Below, in pieces: positions 8,041 through 17,168 of a DNA stretch of 64,000 nt (position 1 is its first letter; each line of letters opens with the position of its first letter). A program made the translations under genes and the position numbers. The DNA comes from Brevundimonas sp. Its GTDB lineage: Bacteria; Pseudomonadota; Alphaproteobacteria; Caulobacterales; Caulobacteraceae. The stretch lies in NCBI RefSeq assembly GCF_027484365.1, contig NZ_JAIXTC010000010.1, forward strand, positions 1 through 64,000. The letters run 5' to 3'. The notes beneath the pieces were generated by a model that saw only the letters and a list, made by a program, of their open reading frames with translations, made no database searches and was not told where the DNA came from.

Positions 8041-8991
8041 ATGTCCATGAAAACAATCGCGTCGACCGGCGCGGCGCTCCTGTTGACGGGCTGCGCCACG
8101 ATTCAGGGTTTGATGTCGACCGGCAGCACGCCGGTCGTTGAGACGATCGCCAGCTATCCGCACGGCACCTTCCTTGAGAATGTCACGGTCGGACGCGACG
8201 ACGCGCTCACCATCACGAGCTATTTCGATCGCTCGCTGCAACGCATCGCAGGCGCATCCGGCGGGGTGCTGTTCTCCCAGCTGGATGTGCACCCCGTCGG
8301 CATCGTGCAGGGCGCGCAAGGCTTCTTCGTCACCGCTCACGGCAAGGCCTTCACCGAAGGACCTGAATTCACCGCGACGAACGTCATTCTGGTGCTGAGC
8401 AATGCAGGCCAGGAGCAAGCTCGGTATGCCGCGCCTGACGCGCGGTTCCTCAATGGCGCTGCCGTGACATCCAGCGGTGCTCTTCTGATCGCGGACTCGC
8501 TTGCAGGCGCCATATGGCGGTTTGATCCGCCCACAGGCGCGTTGACGGAGTGGTTGCGTGATCCGTTGCTGGCCCCGAACCCGGCGGCCACCGGCTTCGC
8601 GCTCGGTGCCAATGGCGTGAAAATCCACGATGGATTTGTCTATGTCTCCAACACTTCGCGCCAGGCGCTCTACCGCGTTCGCCTGAGCCCGTCGGGAACG
8701 CCGGAAGGTCCGCTTGAAGTGTTCGCTGAAACGGGTGGGATCGACGATTTCAGCTTCGCGCGCGATGGTTCCATTTATGTGGCGACGCACCAGAACAGTA
8801 TCACACGCGTCTCAACGGCAGGCGCTGTCGAGACGGTGCTGCCGGCCGACTGCGACGGCTGCACCAGTGTGGCCTTCCGAGGACATGGCGGCGCGGAACG
8901 GTTGATCGTGCTCACCACGGGAAATTGGGGAGAGCCCGGTGAGACGACACCGGCGCGCGTGCTTTCAATTGCACTTCCCGACATGCGCTGA
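8041..8991 (+). CDS. SMP-30/gluconolactonase-like beta-propeller lipoprotein
   Basis: A 316-residue protein whose first 18 residues form a lipoprotein signal ending LLLTGC, with Cys18 as the lipidation site. The remainder has repeated beta-propeller blades typical of SMP-30/lactonase-like proteins (for example the GDFSFARDGSIYVATHQ-type blade near residue 240 reads DDFSFARDGSIYVATHQ). It probably acts in the periplasm or at the outer membrane. A lactonase role would fit the dehydrogenases of the operon, but the metal ligands cannot be placed from sequence alone. Confidence 0.75.
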   Translation: MSMKTIASTGAALLLTGCATIQGLMSTGSTPVVETIASYPHGTFLENVTVGRDDALTITSYFDRSLQRIAGASGGVLFSQLDVHPVGIVQGAQGFFVTAHGKAFTEGPEFTATNVILVLSNAGQEQARYAAPDARFLNGAAVTSSGALLIADSLAGAIWRFDPPTGALTEWLRDPLLAPNPAATGFALGANGVKIHDGFVYVSNTSRQALYRVRLSPSGTPEGPLEVFAETGGIDDFSFARDGSIYVATHQNSITRVSTAGAVETVLPADCDGCTSVAFRGHGGAERLIVLTTGNWGEPGETTPARVLSIALPDMR

Positions 8992-9002
8992 AGGCGACGT
9001 CC

Positions 9003-10382
9003 ATGACGCGTCTTGGCAGAGCGTTCGGGATTACTGTCCTCCTGAACACTCTTGCGGTTGGAACCGGCGTGCACGCCCAGACCCATAGCGTTCCATGCGC
9101 ACCGAAAGCGTTTCGCTGGCAGGAGGATTGTCGACCGATTGACGGTGAGGCTAGGTCGCGTTTTCGCTATCTGCCGCTCGCAGGGGACGCGTCGTCGTGG
9201 CTGACGCTCGGCGGAGAGTTTCGTGTCCGCATCGAGAGTATTGATCGGCCGACTTACGGCCTGACGCCGGCACCCGGCTATTCGACGGCCGACCATCGGT
9301 TCTTGCTGCATGCTGATGCACGTGAGGTGTCCGGACTGCGCGGTTTCGTGCAGCTTTCAGCAGTGTCGAGTGCGGGACGTTTCCCGGTCCGCAGCGTAGA
9401 TCGTAGCGAGGTGGATCTGCAGCAGGGGTTCATCGACATTCCGCTTGGTTCACCACAATCGATCCTGCGCATCGGTCGCCAAGAATTCGACGGCGACGGT
9501 TTGCGACTGATCTCTTCGCGCGATTCGGCAAACCTGCGCCGCGCGTTCGATATGGTACAACTCGATCTCCGTCCGGGTCAGGATCGGCTCTCGATCTTTT
9601 ACGGCAGTCCAGTCGGCAATCACCCCGGGGTGTTCGACGACCACCCCGTTAGTGGGGAGACACTGCTCGGCGTGATCGTACGACATGGCTGGACGATGGG
9701 CACGTATCACGGAACGTTTGGCGGTTTCGCGATTGAGCGGAAGAGGCCGCAGGCGATCTTTCAAGACGCGCGCGGGGCAGAGCGACGCGATACCCTGGGT
9801 CTTCGTCTTTCCGGCGATGCTCCATCCTATCGCTTTGCGCTGGCTGGCGGTCTTCAAATCGGGACTGTTGGTGCATCGGAAATCTCCGCCCATGGATTGA
9901 GCGGCGAAGCCTTCTACAAGACGCGTCTGGGCCAATTTCCGGCCAGCATCGGCGCAACCTTTGGCATCGCGAGCGGCGACCGACGTAGCGATGACGGGAC
10001 CGTCGGTACCTTCGACCCCCTATACCCAAATCTCGGCTACTATACCGATGCCGCCGTTTCCTACCCTGCCAACGTCTGGGATATTGAGCCTCAAGTCAGC
10101 ATTCAAGCCACGTCGACCCTAGACGTCCAAGTTGGCGTCGATCTTACATCGCGACTCTCCAGGCACGACGCGGTTTATCAGTCAGGGGTGCCTCGATTGC
10201 TTGGAACAGGGCAAGAGGGCTCCTTTCTGGGCTCCCTGTTCAGCGTAAAGGCTGCCTGGACTCCGACGGCCAACCTGACGCTCACGACGTCCTACGTGCA
10301 CGGAGCGCCCGGAGCCGTTATTGAAGAAGCCGGTGGGAAAACGTTCGACTTTGCCTATGGCCAGTTGGCCTATCGATACTAG
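9003..10382 (+). CDS. Alginate-export family outer-membrane protein
   Basis: A 459-residue outer-membrane beta-barrel with a signal peptide (residues 1-25, ending GVHA). The sequence shows the hallmarks of the alginate_exp/OprD-like family: WLTLGGEFRVRIE, IGRQEFDGDGLRLISSR and the terminal FDFAYGQLAYRY with an aromatic last residue. Members are specific porins or exporters for anionic or hydrophobic compounds. As the last gene of the operon it probably provides the outer-membrane passage for the substrate of this pathway. There is no alginate enzyme nearby, so alginate itself is not implied. Confidence 0.85.
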   Translation: MTRLGRAFGITVLLNTLAVGTGVHAQTHSVPCAPKAFRWQEDCRPIDGEARSRFRYLPLAGDASSWLTLGGEFRVRIESIDRPTYGLTPAPGYSTADHRFLLHADAREVSGLRGFVQLSAVSSAGRFPVRSVDRSEVDLQQGFIDIPLGSPQSILRIGRQEFDGDGLRLISSRDSANLRRAFDMVQLDLRPGQDRLSIFYGSPVGNHPGVFDDHPVSGETLLGVIVRHGWTMGTYHGTFGGFAIERKRPQAIFQDARGAERRDTLGLRLSGDAPSYRFALAGGLQIGTVGASEISAHGLSGEAFYKTRLGQFPASIGATFGIASGDRRSDDGTVGTFDPLYPNLGYYTDAAVSYPANVWDIEPQVSIQATSTLDVQVGVDLTSRLSRHDAVYQSGVPRLLGTGQEGSFLGSLFSVKAAWTPTANLTLTTSYVHGAPGAVIEEAGGKTFDFAYGQLAYRY

Positions 10383-10483
10383 CCACAATGCGACTTTATC
10401 GACTGGATCACGCCGGGCGTTGCGCGCGGGACGACAGTCAACGGGAGTTGCGATGACTGCCCCCCGCCACCAGGACGACCCTC

Positions 10484-10789
10484 ATGTCTGATTTCTGCAC
10501 CCACCTCAACGTCGTTGCCCCCGTCACGCCCAGCGCTCGCGGTTGCGAGGAATGCCTGAAGATCGGTTCGCGATGGCTGCATCTGCGCCTGTGCCGCACC
10601 TGCGGCCACGTCGGGTGCTGCGACCAATCTCCCCATCGTCACAGCACCGCGCACTTTGCTGCCACCGCCCATCCGATTATCGAGGGCTATGACCCGCCCG
10701 AGGGTTGGGGCTGGTGTTTCGTCGACGAGACATTCGTCGATCTTCCAGATCAGACCCCGCAACGCGGGCCGATTCCGCGCTACGACTGA
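10484..10789 (+). CDS. UBP-type zinc finger domain protein
   Basis: A 101-residue protein made almost entirely of a UBP-type zinc finger. The conserved Cys/His set is complete: Cys5 and His7, CEEC, CRTCGHVGCCD, and the His cluster SPHRHSTAHF, followed by a WCFVDE end. In eukaryotes this domain binds the free C-terminus of ubiquitin, but no ubiquitin system is visible here. It precedes the cyclic-nucleotide-binding flavoprotein at 10821 by 31 bases, and the two probably form one transcript and work together. What it binds in bacteria is not established. Confidence 0.85.
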   Translation: MSDFCTHLNVVAPVTPSARGCEECLKIGSRWLHLRLCRTCGHVGCCDQSPHRHSTAHFAATAHPIIEGYDPPEGWGWCFVDETFVDLPDQTPQRGPIPRYD

Positions 10790-10820
10790 TCGAGTCGATG
10801 AAGGGCGGAGGATCCCCACC

Positions 10821-12461
10821 ATGGAAACGATCGGTGCTGATCTGCGCCACATGCAGCGTACGCCGCTGGCTGACTCTCACGTCGCGGCGCTTCGCGCGGC
10901 GGGAAAGCTCGCCACCTATCCAGCAGGTGCCTTTCTGGCGCGTCCGGGCGAACCGGCCGATGTTTTCCGATATGTCGAGGACGGCGAGATCGAGGTCGTC
11001 AACGCCTATACCGATCAGCGGCATCTTAACTCGACCCTGGGTCCGACCCAGTTCATGGGCGAAATCGCCCTTCTGAACGGCGGCGGCTGGTCGATGGCGA
11101 TGCGGGCCGCCCGGGAGACCCGGGTGATCGAGGTGCCGCGCGAGGCGATGCTGGCCTTGATGGCGCAGATCCCTGAGATGTCCGACATCATCATCACCGT
11201 CTTCGCCGCGCGCCGGCGGCGGCAGCTCGATGACCGCGACAGTACCCTGACGCTGATCGGTGAGGACGACGACAGGAACGTTCGCCGCATCGCCGAGTTC
11301 GCTGCCCGCAACCGCATTCCCTATACCTCTCTGCCCCTGCACAGCCCCGAGGCCGAAGCGACCGCCCGGACCTGTTCCATCGCAGTGTCCGAACCGGCGG
11401 TGATCTTTGGCCGCGATGTCGTCATCACCGATGCGACGCCCGAACGGGTGGCCCAGCTGCTCGGCCTGAACCGCGATCTCAAGAACGACGAGGCTTTCGA
11501 TGTCCTGATCGTCGGCGGCGGCCCGGCCGGCGTCGCGGCCGGAGTCTATGCCGGGTCAGAAGGCCTGCGCGCCCTGGTGATCGAGGACGTGGCGATCGGC
11601 GGCCAGGCCGGCACATCCAGTCGGATCGAAAACTACATGGGGTTCCCCACGGGGATCTCGGGCGGTGACCTGGTCTGGCGTGGAGAGGTTCAGGCGATGA
11701 AGTTCGGCACGCGCTTTGCCATGCCGCGCCGCGTCGCCTCGCTGGAGCAACTGGACGGCGGCGACTACTGCGCGACTTTCGACAATGACGAGCGTGTGCG
11801 GGGTCGAGCGGTGATCGTCGCTGCCGGGGTCCAGTACCGGCGGCTGCCGATCCCTCGACTGGGCGAGTTCGAGGGCAATGGCGTCTACTACGCCGCCACG
11901 GAGATCGAGGCGCGATACTGCAAGGGGACTCAGGCCGTGATCATCGGCGGCGGTAACTCCGCCGGTCAGGCCGCCATGTATCTGAGCCGATCGGCCAAGT
12001 GCGTTCGGGTACTGGTGCGCGGATCGTCGCTGGCGGCATCGATGTCTAGCTACCTGTCCAGCCGACTGGATGCCGACCCCGGGATCGAGATCGATTACGG
12101 CACCGAGGTCGTCGCGCTCCACGGCGACGAGCATCTGGAGGCCGTCACGCTGCGGGAGATCGCCACTGGCGCGACGCATGATATCGCCACCCGCGCATTG
12201 TTCGTGATGGTGGGGGCCGCGCCCAACACGGATTGGCTTTCCGGTCTGATCGCACTGGACGACAAAGGCTTCGTCAAGACAGGGGCCGGCGTCGGAGCCG
12301 CCTCGCCCTTCGCCACGTCGCGGCCGGGCATCTTCGCGGTGGGCGACATTCGCGCGGGGTCGGTCAAACGCGTCGCGTCGGCCGTTGGTGAAGGTTCGGT
12401 GGTCGTGTCGAAGGTGTGGGAGTTTCTGAACAATCCGTTGGAGGCGTTGTCGGGGGCCTGA
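10821..12461 (+). CDS. Cyclic-nucleotide-binding domain/thioredoxin-reductase-like fusion without CxxC
   Basis: A 546-residue fusion. Residues about 10-125 are a cyclic-nucleotide-binding-like beta roll (AFLARPGEPADVFRYVEDGE, FMGEIALLNGG). Residues 150-215 may be a thioredoxin/glutaredoxin-like spacer without an active-site pair. Residues 226-546 are a thioredoxin-reductase-type flavoprotein with FAD site GGGPAG (232-237), NADPH site GGGNSAG (376-382) and the C-terminal FAVGDI motif. The redox-active CxxC of thioredoxin reductase is replaced by A358-A-T-E361 in GVYYAATE, so it cannot act by the classical disulfide route. The ATG at 10821 gives a complete beta roll. It follows the UBP zinc finger gene. 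Confidence 0.85.
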   Translation: METIGADLRHMQRTPLADSHVAALRAAGKLATYPAGAFLARPGEPADVFRYVEDGEIEVVNAYTDQRHLNSTLGPTQFMGEIALLNGGGWSMAMRAARETRVIEVPREAMLALMAQIPEMSDIIITVFAARRRRQLDDRDSTLTLIGEDDDRNVRRIAEFAARNRIPYTSLPLHSPEAEATARTCSIAVSEPAVIFGRDVVITDATPERVAQLLGLNRDLKNDEAFDVLIVGGGPAGVAAGVYAGSEGLRALVIEDVAIGGQAGTSSRIENYMGFPTGISGGDLVWRGEVQAMKFGTRFAMPRRVASLEQLDGGDYCATFDNDERVRGRAVIVAAGVQYRRLPIPRLGEFEGNGVYYAATEIEARYCKGTQAVIIGGGNSAGQAAMYLSRSAKCVRVLVRGSSLAASMSSYLSSRLDADPGIEIDYGTEVVALHGDEHLEAVTLREIATGATHDIATRALFVMVGAAPNTDWLSGLIALDDKGFVKTGAGVGAASPFATSRPGIFAVGDIRAGSVKRVASAVGEGSVVVSKVWEFLNNPLEALSGA

Positions 12462-12487
12462 CAGTTTGGGCCTGACAGGTTAACTCC

Positions 12488-13299
12488 GGCACCGTCAGGG
12501 TAACTTCGCCAAGTCGAAAGCCCCCTGCCCCGCCGACCATCAGGCAACCGCAGCCGCCCATGCGCCATCAGCATCAGCCCGGAAGCGGCGAAGTGTGGGT
12601 CTGCTGATCAAATGGCGTTGGACGTTGAAGGTGTTGTAAATCGCCGCGTGCGTGGTGAGGAATCTCTGGGCTGAGGCCTGGGATTTGAACCGCTGCTGCC
12701 GCTCTCGTCGTCGGATCGGCAGGTGGGAGTTCTCTGCCCGATTATTCTCCCGAAGGCGGCCGGGTCGATGCAGAAGCCTCAGATCCAGGATATCGAGCGC
12801 CGCGCCGTAGGAGGCCAAGCCGTCCGTCGTCATCGTCTGAGGCTCGATCGGCTGGTTGTGTAGCAGGCGTCGGAGAAGCCTCAACGCCGCCTCTGTGTCC
12901 CGCCGGCGCTGGAAGACGAGGTCCAGGACCTCGCCTTCATCGTCCACTGCGCGCCTGAGATACACACGCTTGCCGCCGATCCAACAGACCATCTCGTCCA
13001 GGTGCCAGCGCGGCGGCGGGGCCCCTCGCCGCTTCTTCAGCCGCCGGGCGATCGACGAGCCGAACTTGATGGCCCAGCACCGGATTGTCTCGTAGCTGAC
13101 GTCCACACCGCGGGCAGCCAACAGTTCCTCGACGTCACGAAAACTGAGGCTGAAACGAAAGCACAGCCAGACGGTGTGGCGGATAACATCGGCCGGAAAA
13201 CGGTGGCGCTTGAACGAGATCGGCTTCACGAAATATCATCCCTATCAGAGGCTTACGCCGCCCTCAGTGGAGACAATTTAGCGTTATATTGACAGCACC
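12488..13299 (-). mobile_element. IS6-family insertion sequence, intact
   Basis: An 812-base element with imperfect terminal inverted repeats: the left end starts GGCACCGTCAGGGTAAC at 12488 and the right end, read on the minus strand, starts GGTGCTGTCAATATAAC at 13299. It contains one transposase gene (12540-13229). The flanking 8-base sequences (TTAACTCC left, GTATTGAC right) do not match, so no target duplication remains. A decayed copy of almost the same length lies at 21314-22126 in the same orientation. Confidence 0.8.
12540..13229 (-). CDS. IS6-family DDE transposase
   Basis: A 229-residue transposase of normal IS6-family length. It has the N-terminal zinc/HTH-like region (FPADVIRHTVWLCFRFSLS) and a full DDE triad: Asp in WHLDEMVCWIGG, Asp in MTTDGLASYG and Glu in NNRAENSHLPIRRRERQ with the following basic residues. 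IS6-type enzymes act by replicative cointegrate formation. No frameshift or stop is visible, so it may be active. Confidence 0.93.
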   Translation of the reverse strand: MKPISFKRHRFPADVIRHTVWLCFRFSLSFRDVEELLAARGVDVSYETIRCWAIKFGSSIARRLKKRRGAPPPRWHLDEMVCWIGGKRVYLRRAVDDEGEVLDLVFQRRRDTEAALRLLRRLLHNQPIEPQTMTTDGLASYGAALDILDLRLLHRPGRLRENNRAENSHLPIRRRERQQRFKSQASAQRFLTTHAAIYNTFNVQRHLISRPTLRRFRADADGAWAAAVA

Positions 13300-13486
13300 G
13301 TATTGACGCCCCACTGAGGCAAGCCCGGGAGAGGCCGGGCGCAGAGACACTGACGCTCCGCTTTCTTTGGAAGTCCAGCGTCAAACTAGGGACGCCGCCG
13401 TCCGTTTGCGCCTAAGCGGCAATCCTTGAAACGGGTCCGGGAATTCATTGACCGCCTGCTGCGAACCGACACCGGGCAAGGGACCC

Positions 13487-13512
13487 GCAATCGATTGTTG
13501 CAATCGATTGCA
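13487..13512. promoter_or_regulatory. Tandem palindromic LacI-type operator upstream of suxA
   Basis: Two copies of CAATCGATTG occur 13 bases apart (13488-13497 and 13501-13510). The second sits in the perfect 14-base palindrome TGCAATCGATTGCA at 13499-13512. They lie 64-89 bases before the suxA start. The identical 14-mer occurs upstream of suxB at 21248, so this is the likely SuxR binding site. Confidence 0.72.
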
Positions 13513-13575
13513 TTTCCGCTTAGCCCTTTGTGTACGGATCCGATTGAAGAGGTCCGGGGACATGGGGAAGACACG

Positions 13576-16026
13576 ATGAACCGGACAGGAACCGTTTGCG
13601 CAGCCGCGTTGCTCGCCGCGCTCAGTACGAACGCCTACGCTCAAAGCGCGTCGACACAGACACCGGACCAGGAAGCCACGATGGTCGATGAGATCGTGGT
13701 GACAGCGGTCAGCGGCAGCAGCACGACGCTTCGCTCCAGCGTATCGGTCACGACGCTGAACGCCGAGGCCGTCGAGGACCTCGCCCCGCGTTCGACCGCC
13801 GAGATTTTCCGCAGCATCCCGGGCATCCGCTCGGAGTCATCGGGCGGCGAAGGCAATGCCAACATCGCCGTACGCGGTCTGCCGATCTCGACCGGCGGCG
13901 CCAAGTTCCTGCAGATCCAGGAGGACGGTCTGCCGATCCTGGAGTTCGGCGACATCGCCTTCGGAAACGCTGACATCTTCACCCGCTATGACGCGACCAT
14001 CGCCCGCGTGCAGGCGGTCCGGGGCGGTTCGGCCTCGACCTTCGCATCCAACTCGCCGGGCGGGGTCATCAACCTGATAACGGCGACAGGAGCCCAGGAC
14101 GGAGGCTCGCTGACCCTGACCCGCGGCATCGACTTCGACACGACCCGCGGTGATTTCCAGTATGGTGGCCCCATCACCGACAGCCTCTACGGTTCGGTCG
14201 GCGGCTTCTACCGATCGGGTGAAGGCGCGCGCGACGCGGGCTACACCGGCGAGAGCGGGGGTCAGATCCGCGCCTCGCTGACAAAGGAGTTCGCCAACGG
14301 CTATCTGCGGGTCAGCGCCAAGTATCTCAACGACCGCGCCATTGGATATCTGCCGTCACCGATCCAGGTGACGGGGACCAACAGCGATCCTAACTGGGGC
14401 CCGCTGCCTGGCTACGACGCGTCGTCACAGACGCTCCATTCAGCTCTGTTCCAGGTCAGCCCGGGCCTGAACGGCGACAACGGACCACGCGTCTCCGACA
14501 TCAAGGACGGGATGCATCCCGAGGTGCTGTCGGCGGGGATCGAGGCCAGCTTCGATCTCGGCTCGGGCTGGACCCTGACCGACCGTTTCCGCATCGCCTC
14601 AGCGTCAGGCCGGTTCGTATCACCCTTCACCGCCGGAACGGGCTCGCCCTCGGCCATCGCGGCGGGCATCGGCGGCGCAGGATCGACAGCCCGCTATGCG
14701 AACGGAGCCAACGCAGGCCAGCTGGTTCCGGCCAATGCCAACGGCAACGGCCTCCTCGCTCAGATCGTGCTGTTCGACACCGAGATCAACGATTTCGGCA
14801 ACATGGCCAATGATCTGAAACTGGAACGAGAGTTCCAGGCGGGCGGCGGTACGCTGACGACCACCTTTGGCTACTACCGGTCGAGCCAGAGCATAGACAT
14901 GGACTGGCTCTGGAATTCATTCCTGCTCGAAGTGAAGGGCGACAACGCCGCCCTGGTCGACGTGTTCAACGCCGGCGGGGTCAAGCAGACCCAGAACGGC
15001 CTTGTCGGTTACGGGGCGACCTTCTTCGGAAACTGCTGCCGCCGCTCCTACGACACAGACTACACGATCGATGCGCCCTACGCGGCCCTGAGCTGGGAAA
15101 GCGGCGACCTGATCGTCGATGGCTCGATCCGTTTCGACAACGGCAAGGCCACCGGCAGCTTCGCTGACGGGATCGTCACAACCCGAGACATCTCGGGCGA
15201 CGGGATCATCCAGCGTCCGGAAACCCAGGTCACACAGATCGACTTCGCCAACACCAAGCCGGTCGACTACGACTGGAACTATGTGTCCTATTCCGTCGGG
15301 GCCAACTATCAGCTGAATGCAGACACTGCCGCGTTCGGACGCGCCAGCCGCGGCGGTCGCGCCAACGCGGACCGGCTTCTGTTCGGTCCCGCCATCCTGG
15401 CGTCCGGCAACATCCGCAATAGTGATGCGGCCGTGGACATGGTTGATCAGTACGAAGCCGGCGTCCGTTATCGCAACGGTGCGGTCCAGTTGTTCGCCAC
15501 GGCCTTCCTCGCCAAGACTGAAGAGACCAACTTCGAGGCCACCAGCCAGACCTTCACCGACGCCGAATACGAGGCCAAGGGTATCGAGGTCGAGGCCTTC
15601 TATCGCTCCGGCGGCTTCGATTTCTCGGGAGGGGTGACCTATACCAAGGCCGAGATCACCGCCGACCGCCTGAACCCGGCAAACGTCGGCAACACGCCAC
15701 GCCGTCAGGCCGACTGGGTGTTCCAGGGCACCGGCAGCTATACCTTCGGGGCCATCAGGGTGGGGGCCAATGTCGTCGGCACCACCGACTCGTTCGCCCA
15801 GTTCGACAACAAGCTGGTCCTGCCGGGCTATGTTATCGTCAATCCGTTCGCCAGCTACGACCTCACCGACGACCTCGCGCTCACGCTGAACGTTAACAAC
15901 GTCTTCGACGAGTTTGCCGTCACGGAAAGTGAGGAAGGTTCCATCGTGGCCAATACCACGAACATTCTGCGTGCCCGCACCCTGAACGGTCGGACCGCAA
16001 GCGTGAGCCTGCGCTACCGCTTCTAG
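13576..16026 (+). CDS. suxA: TonB-dependent receptor, probable sucrose receptor
   Basis: An 816-residue outer-membrane receptor. Residues 1-22 are a signal peptide, a TonB box DEIVVTAV follows at 38-45, then the plug (EIFRSIPGIRSESSGGEGNA, VQAVRGGSAST) and a barrel ending in LRYRF. It would take up a sugar across the outer membrane at the expense of TonB energy. Sucrose is inferred from its neighbours: LacI regulator, amylosucrase, fructokinase and MFS transporter make the same set as the Xanthomonas sux locus. The ATG at 13576 was chosen because it starts a proper signal peptide and has GGGAAG upstream; a longer open frame from 13426 covers the operators. A terminator follows at 16063. Confidence 0.85.
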   Translation: MNRTGTVCAAALLAALSTNAYAQSASTQTPDQEATMVDEIVVTAVSGSSTTLRSSVSVTTLNAEAVEDLAPRSTAEIFRSIPGIRSESSGGEGNANIAVRGLPISTGGAKFLQIQEDGLPILEFGDIAFGNADIFTRYDATIARVQAVRGGSASTFASNSPGGVINLITATGAQDGGSLTLTRGIDFDTTRGDFQYGGPITDSLYGSVGGFYRSGEGARDAGYTGESGGQIRASLTKEFANGYLRVSAKYLNDRAIGYLPSPIQVTGTNSDPNWGPLPGYDASSQTLHSALFQVSPGLNGDNGPRVSDIKDGMHPEVLSAGIEASFDLGSGWTLTDRFRIASASGRFVSPFTAGTGSPSAIAAGIGGAGSTARYANGANAGQLVPANANGNGLLAQIVLFDTEINDFGNMANDLKLEREFQAGGGTLTTTFGYYRSSQSIDMDWLWNSFLLEVKGDNAALVDVFNAGGVKQTQNGLVGYGATFFGNCCRRSYDTDYTIDAPYAALSWESGDLIVDGSIRFDNGKATGSFADGIVTTRDISGDGIIQRPETQVTQIDFANTKPVDYDWNYVSYSVGANYQLNADTAAFGRASRGGRANADRLLFGPAILASGNIRNSDAAVDMVDQYEAGVRYRNGAVQLFATAFLAKTEETNFEATSQTFTDAEYEAKGIEVEAFYRSGGFDFSGGVTYTKAEITADRLNPANVGNTPRRQADWVFQGTGSYTFGAIRVGANVVGTTDSFAQFDNKLVLPGYVIVNPFASYDLTDDLALTLNVNNVFDEFAVTESEEGSIVANTTNILRARTLNGRTASVSLRYRF

Positions 16027-16062
16027 ACCTCCTGAACGCCGCTGATGCAGGCGGTCAACTCA

Positions 16063-16103
16063 GCGCGCGATCCGGCCCTGACTGGATCGCGCGCTTTTCT
16101 TTG
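16063..16103 (+). terminator. Intrinsic terminator after suxA
   Basis: GCGCGCGATCC and GGATCGCGCGC form a perfect 11-base stem (16063-16073 with 16084-16094) with a 10-base loop, followed by TTTTCTTT. This is a strong rho-independent terminator. It implies that suxR, starting at 16149, has its own promoter or depends on readthrough. Confidence 0.85.
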
Positions 16104-16148
16104 TCGCTATGGTTTGACCCAAGCCGCGCAACACCCCAAAGCGGGGTC

Positions 16149-17165
16149 ATGAACGACAAGGCGGCCAAGATTGGAAGTCTGGCGGACTTGGCCAAACTCG
16201 CAGGGCTCTCGACGTCGACAGTCTCGCGAGCTCTGGCCGGTAGCCCCCTGATCCGTCTGGAAACGCGCGAACGGATCGCCGCCCTGGCGCGCGAGCACGG
16301 CTATCGTCCCAACGTGGTCGGGCGCAATCTGAGGACAGGCAGGACCCAGGCGATCGCGGTCATCCTGCCGCTCGGCCACGAGGTCGGACAGCCCGTATCG
16401 GACCCCTTCTTCATTACCCTTCTGGGTTATCTGGCTGACGCCCTGTCCCAGCGCGGCTATGACCTGCTGCTGTCGCGCGTGATACCGTCGGACGGAGACT
16501 GGTTGGCCCGGATGACCGATTCCGGTCGCGTCGACGGCGTGTTTGTCATCGGTCAGTCGAACCAGATCGACACCATCGAAGCTGTCGCCGCCCGCTATCA
16601 GCCACTGGTCGTCTGGGGAGCAGCGTTTCCGGGTCGGCTCCAGTGCACCGTCGGCACGGACAATCGGGCGGGTGGCGAGCTGGCCACCCGTCACCTGCTG
16701 GACGCCGGGCGACGGCACCTGGCCTTTTTTGGCAATCCGGACTTTCCAGAACTGGGCGAACGCTACGAGGGGTTTCTGGCCGCTCACCGACAACTCGGGA
16801 TTTCGCCGCCCGCCCACGTCCTTCCCGTTCATCTGACGCCACAGACCGCTTACGAGACGATCGGCGAGTTTCTGGATGACGGGGCCGCCATCGACGGCGT
16901 CGTCGCGGCGACGGACATCATCGCGATGAGCGCCATCAGGGCTCTGACCGAGCGAGGCGTGTCCGTGCCCGACGATGTCGCAGTGGTCGGCTATGATGAC
17001 TTGGAGATCGCCATCCATGCATCGCCCGCGTTGACAACGATCCGCCAGGACCTGCACGCGGGAGCCGAGGCAATGGTGGACCTGCTGATGCGCCGACTGT
17101 CCGGCGAGGTTTCGCCGTCTATGGTGCTCCGGCCGGAACTGATCGTGCGCGACTCTGCCCCGTGA
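16149..17165 (+). CDS. suxR: LacI family transcriptional regulator of the sucrose locus
   Basis: A 338-residue LacI-type repressor. Residues about 7-55 are the helix-turn-helix plus hinge (LADLAKLAGLSTSTVSRALA, then HGYRPN), followed by a periplasmic-binding-protein-like sugar-sensing domain (VGTDNRAGGELATRHLLDAG, DDVAVVGYDDLEIA). LacI proteins of this type bind even-symmetric palindromes; TGCAATCGATTGCA before suxA and suxB is the obvious target. It ends 3 bases before the convergent suxC stop. The sux symbol rests on gene content, not on sequence identity to Xanthomonas SuxR. Confidence 0.82.
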   Translation: MNDKAAKIGSLADLAKLAGLSTSTVSRALAGSPLIRLETRERIAALAREHGYRPNVVGRNLRTGRTQAIAVILPLGHEVGQPVSDPFFITLLGYLADALSQRGYDLLLSRVIPSDGDWLARMTDSGRVDGVFVIGQSNQIDTIEAVAARYQPLVVWGAAFPGRLQCTVGTDNRAGGELATRHLLDAGRRHLAFFGNPDFPELGERYEGFLAAHRQLGISPPAHVLPVHLTPQTAYETIGEFLDDGAAIDGVVAATDIIAMSAIRALTERGVSVPDDVAVVGYDDLEIAIHASPALTTIRQDLHAGAEAMVDLLMRRLSGEVSPSMVLRPELIVRDSAP

Positions 17166-17168
17166 CGG

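Noticed and set aside
6931-8790. A 619-codon open frame on the minus strand
   Set aside because: It is antisense to four well-supported genes, is very rich in Arg, Gly and His and shows no domain; long antisense frames are expected in DNA this GC-rich.
9003-10382. Alginate production or degradation
   Set aside because: The porin belongs to the alginate-export family by fold, but no alginate synthase or lyase gene is present.
10484-10789. A bacterial ubiquitin-like system
   Set aside because: Only the UBP zinc finger is present; no E1, E2, ubiquitin-like protein or peptidase gene is nearby.
12453-12480. Short direct repeat GGGCCTGACAG next to the IS left end
   Set aside because: The two copies overlap the stop of the flavoprotein gene and lie outside the IS; they do not form a target duplication with the right flank.
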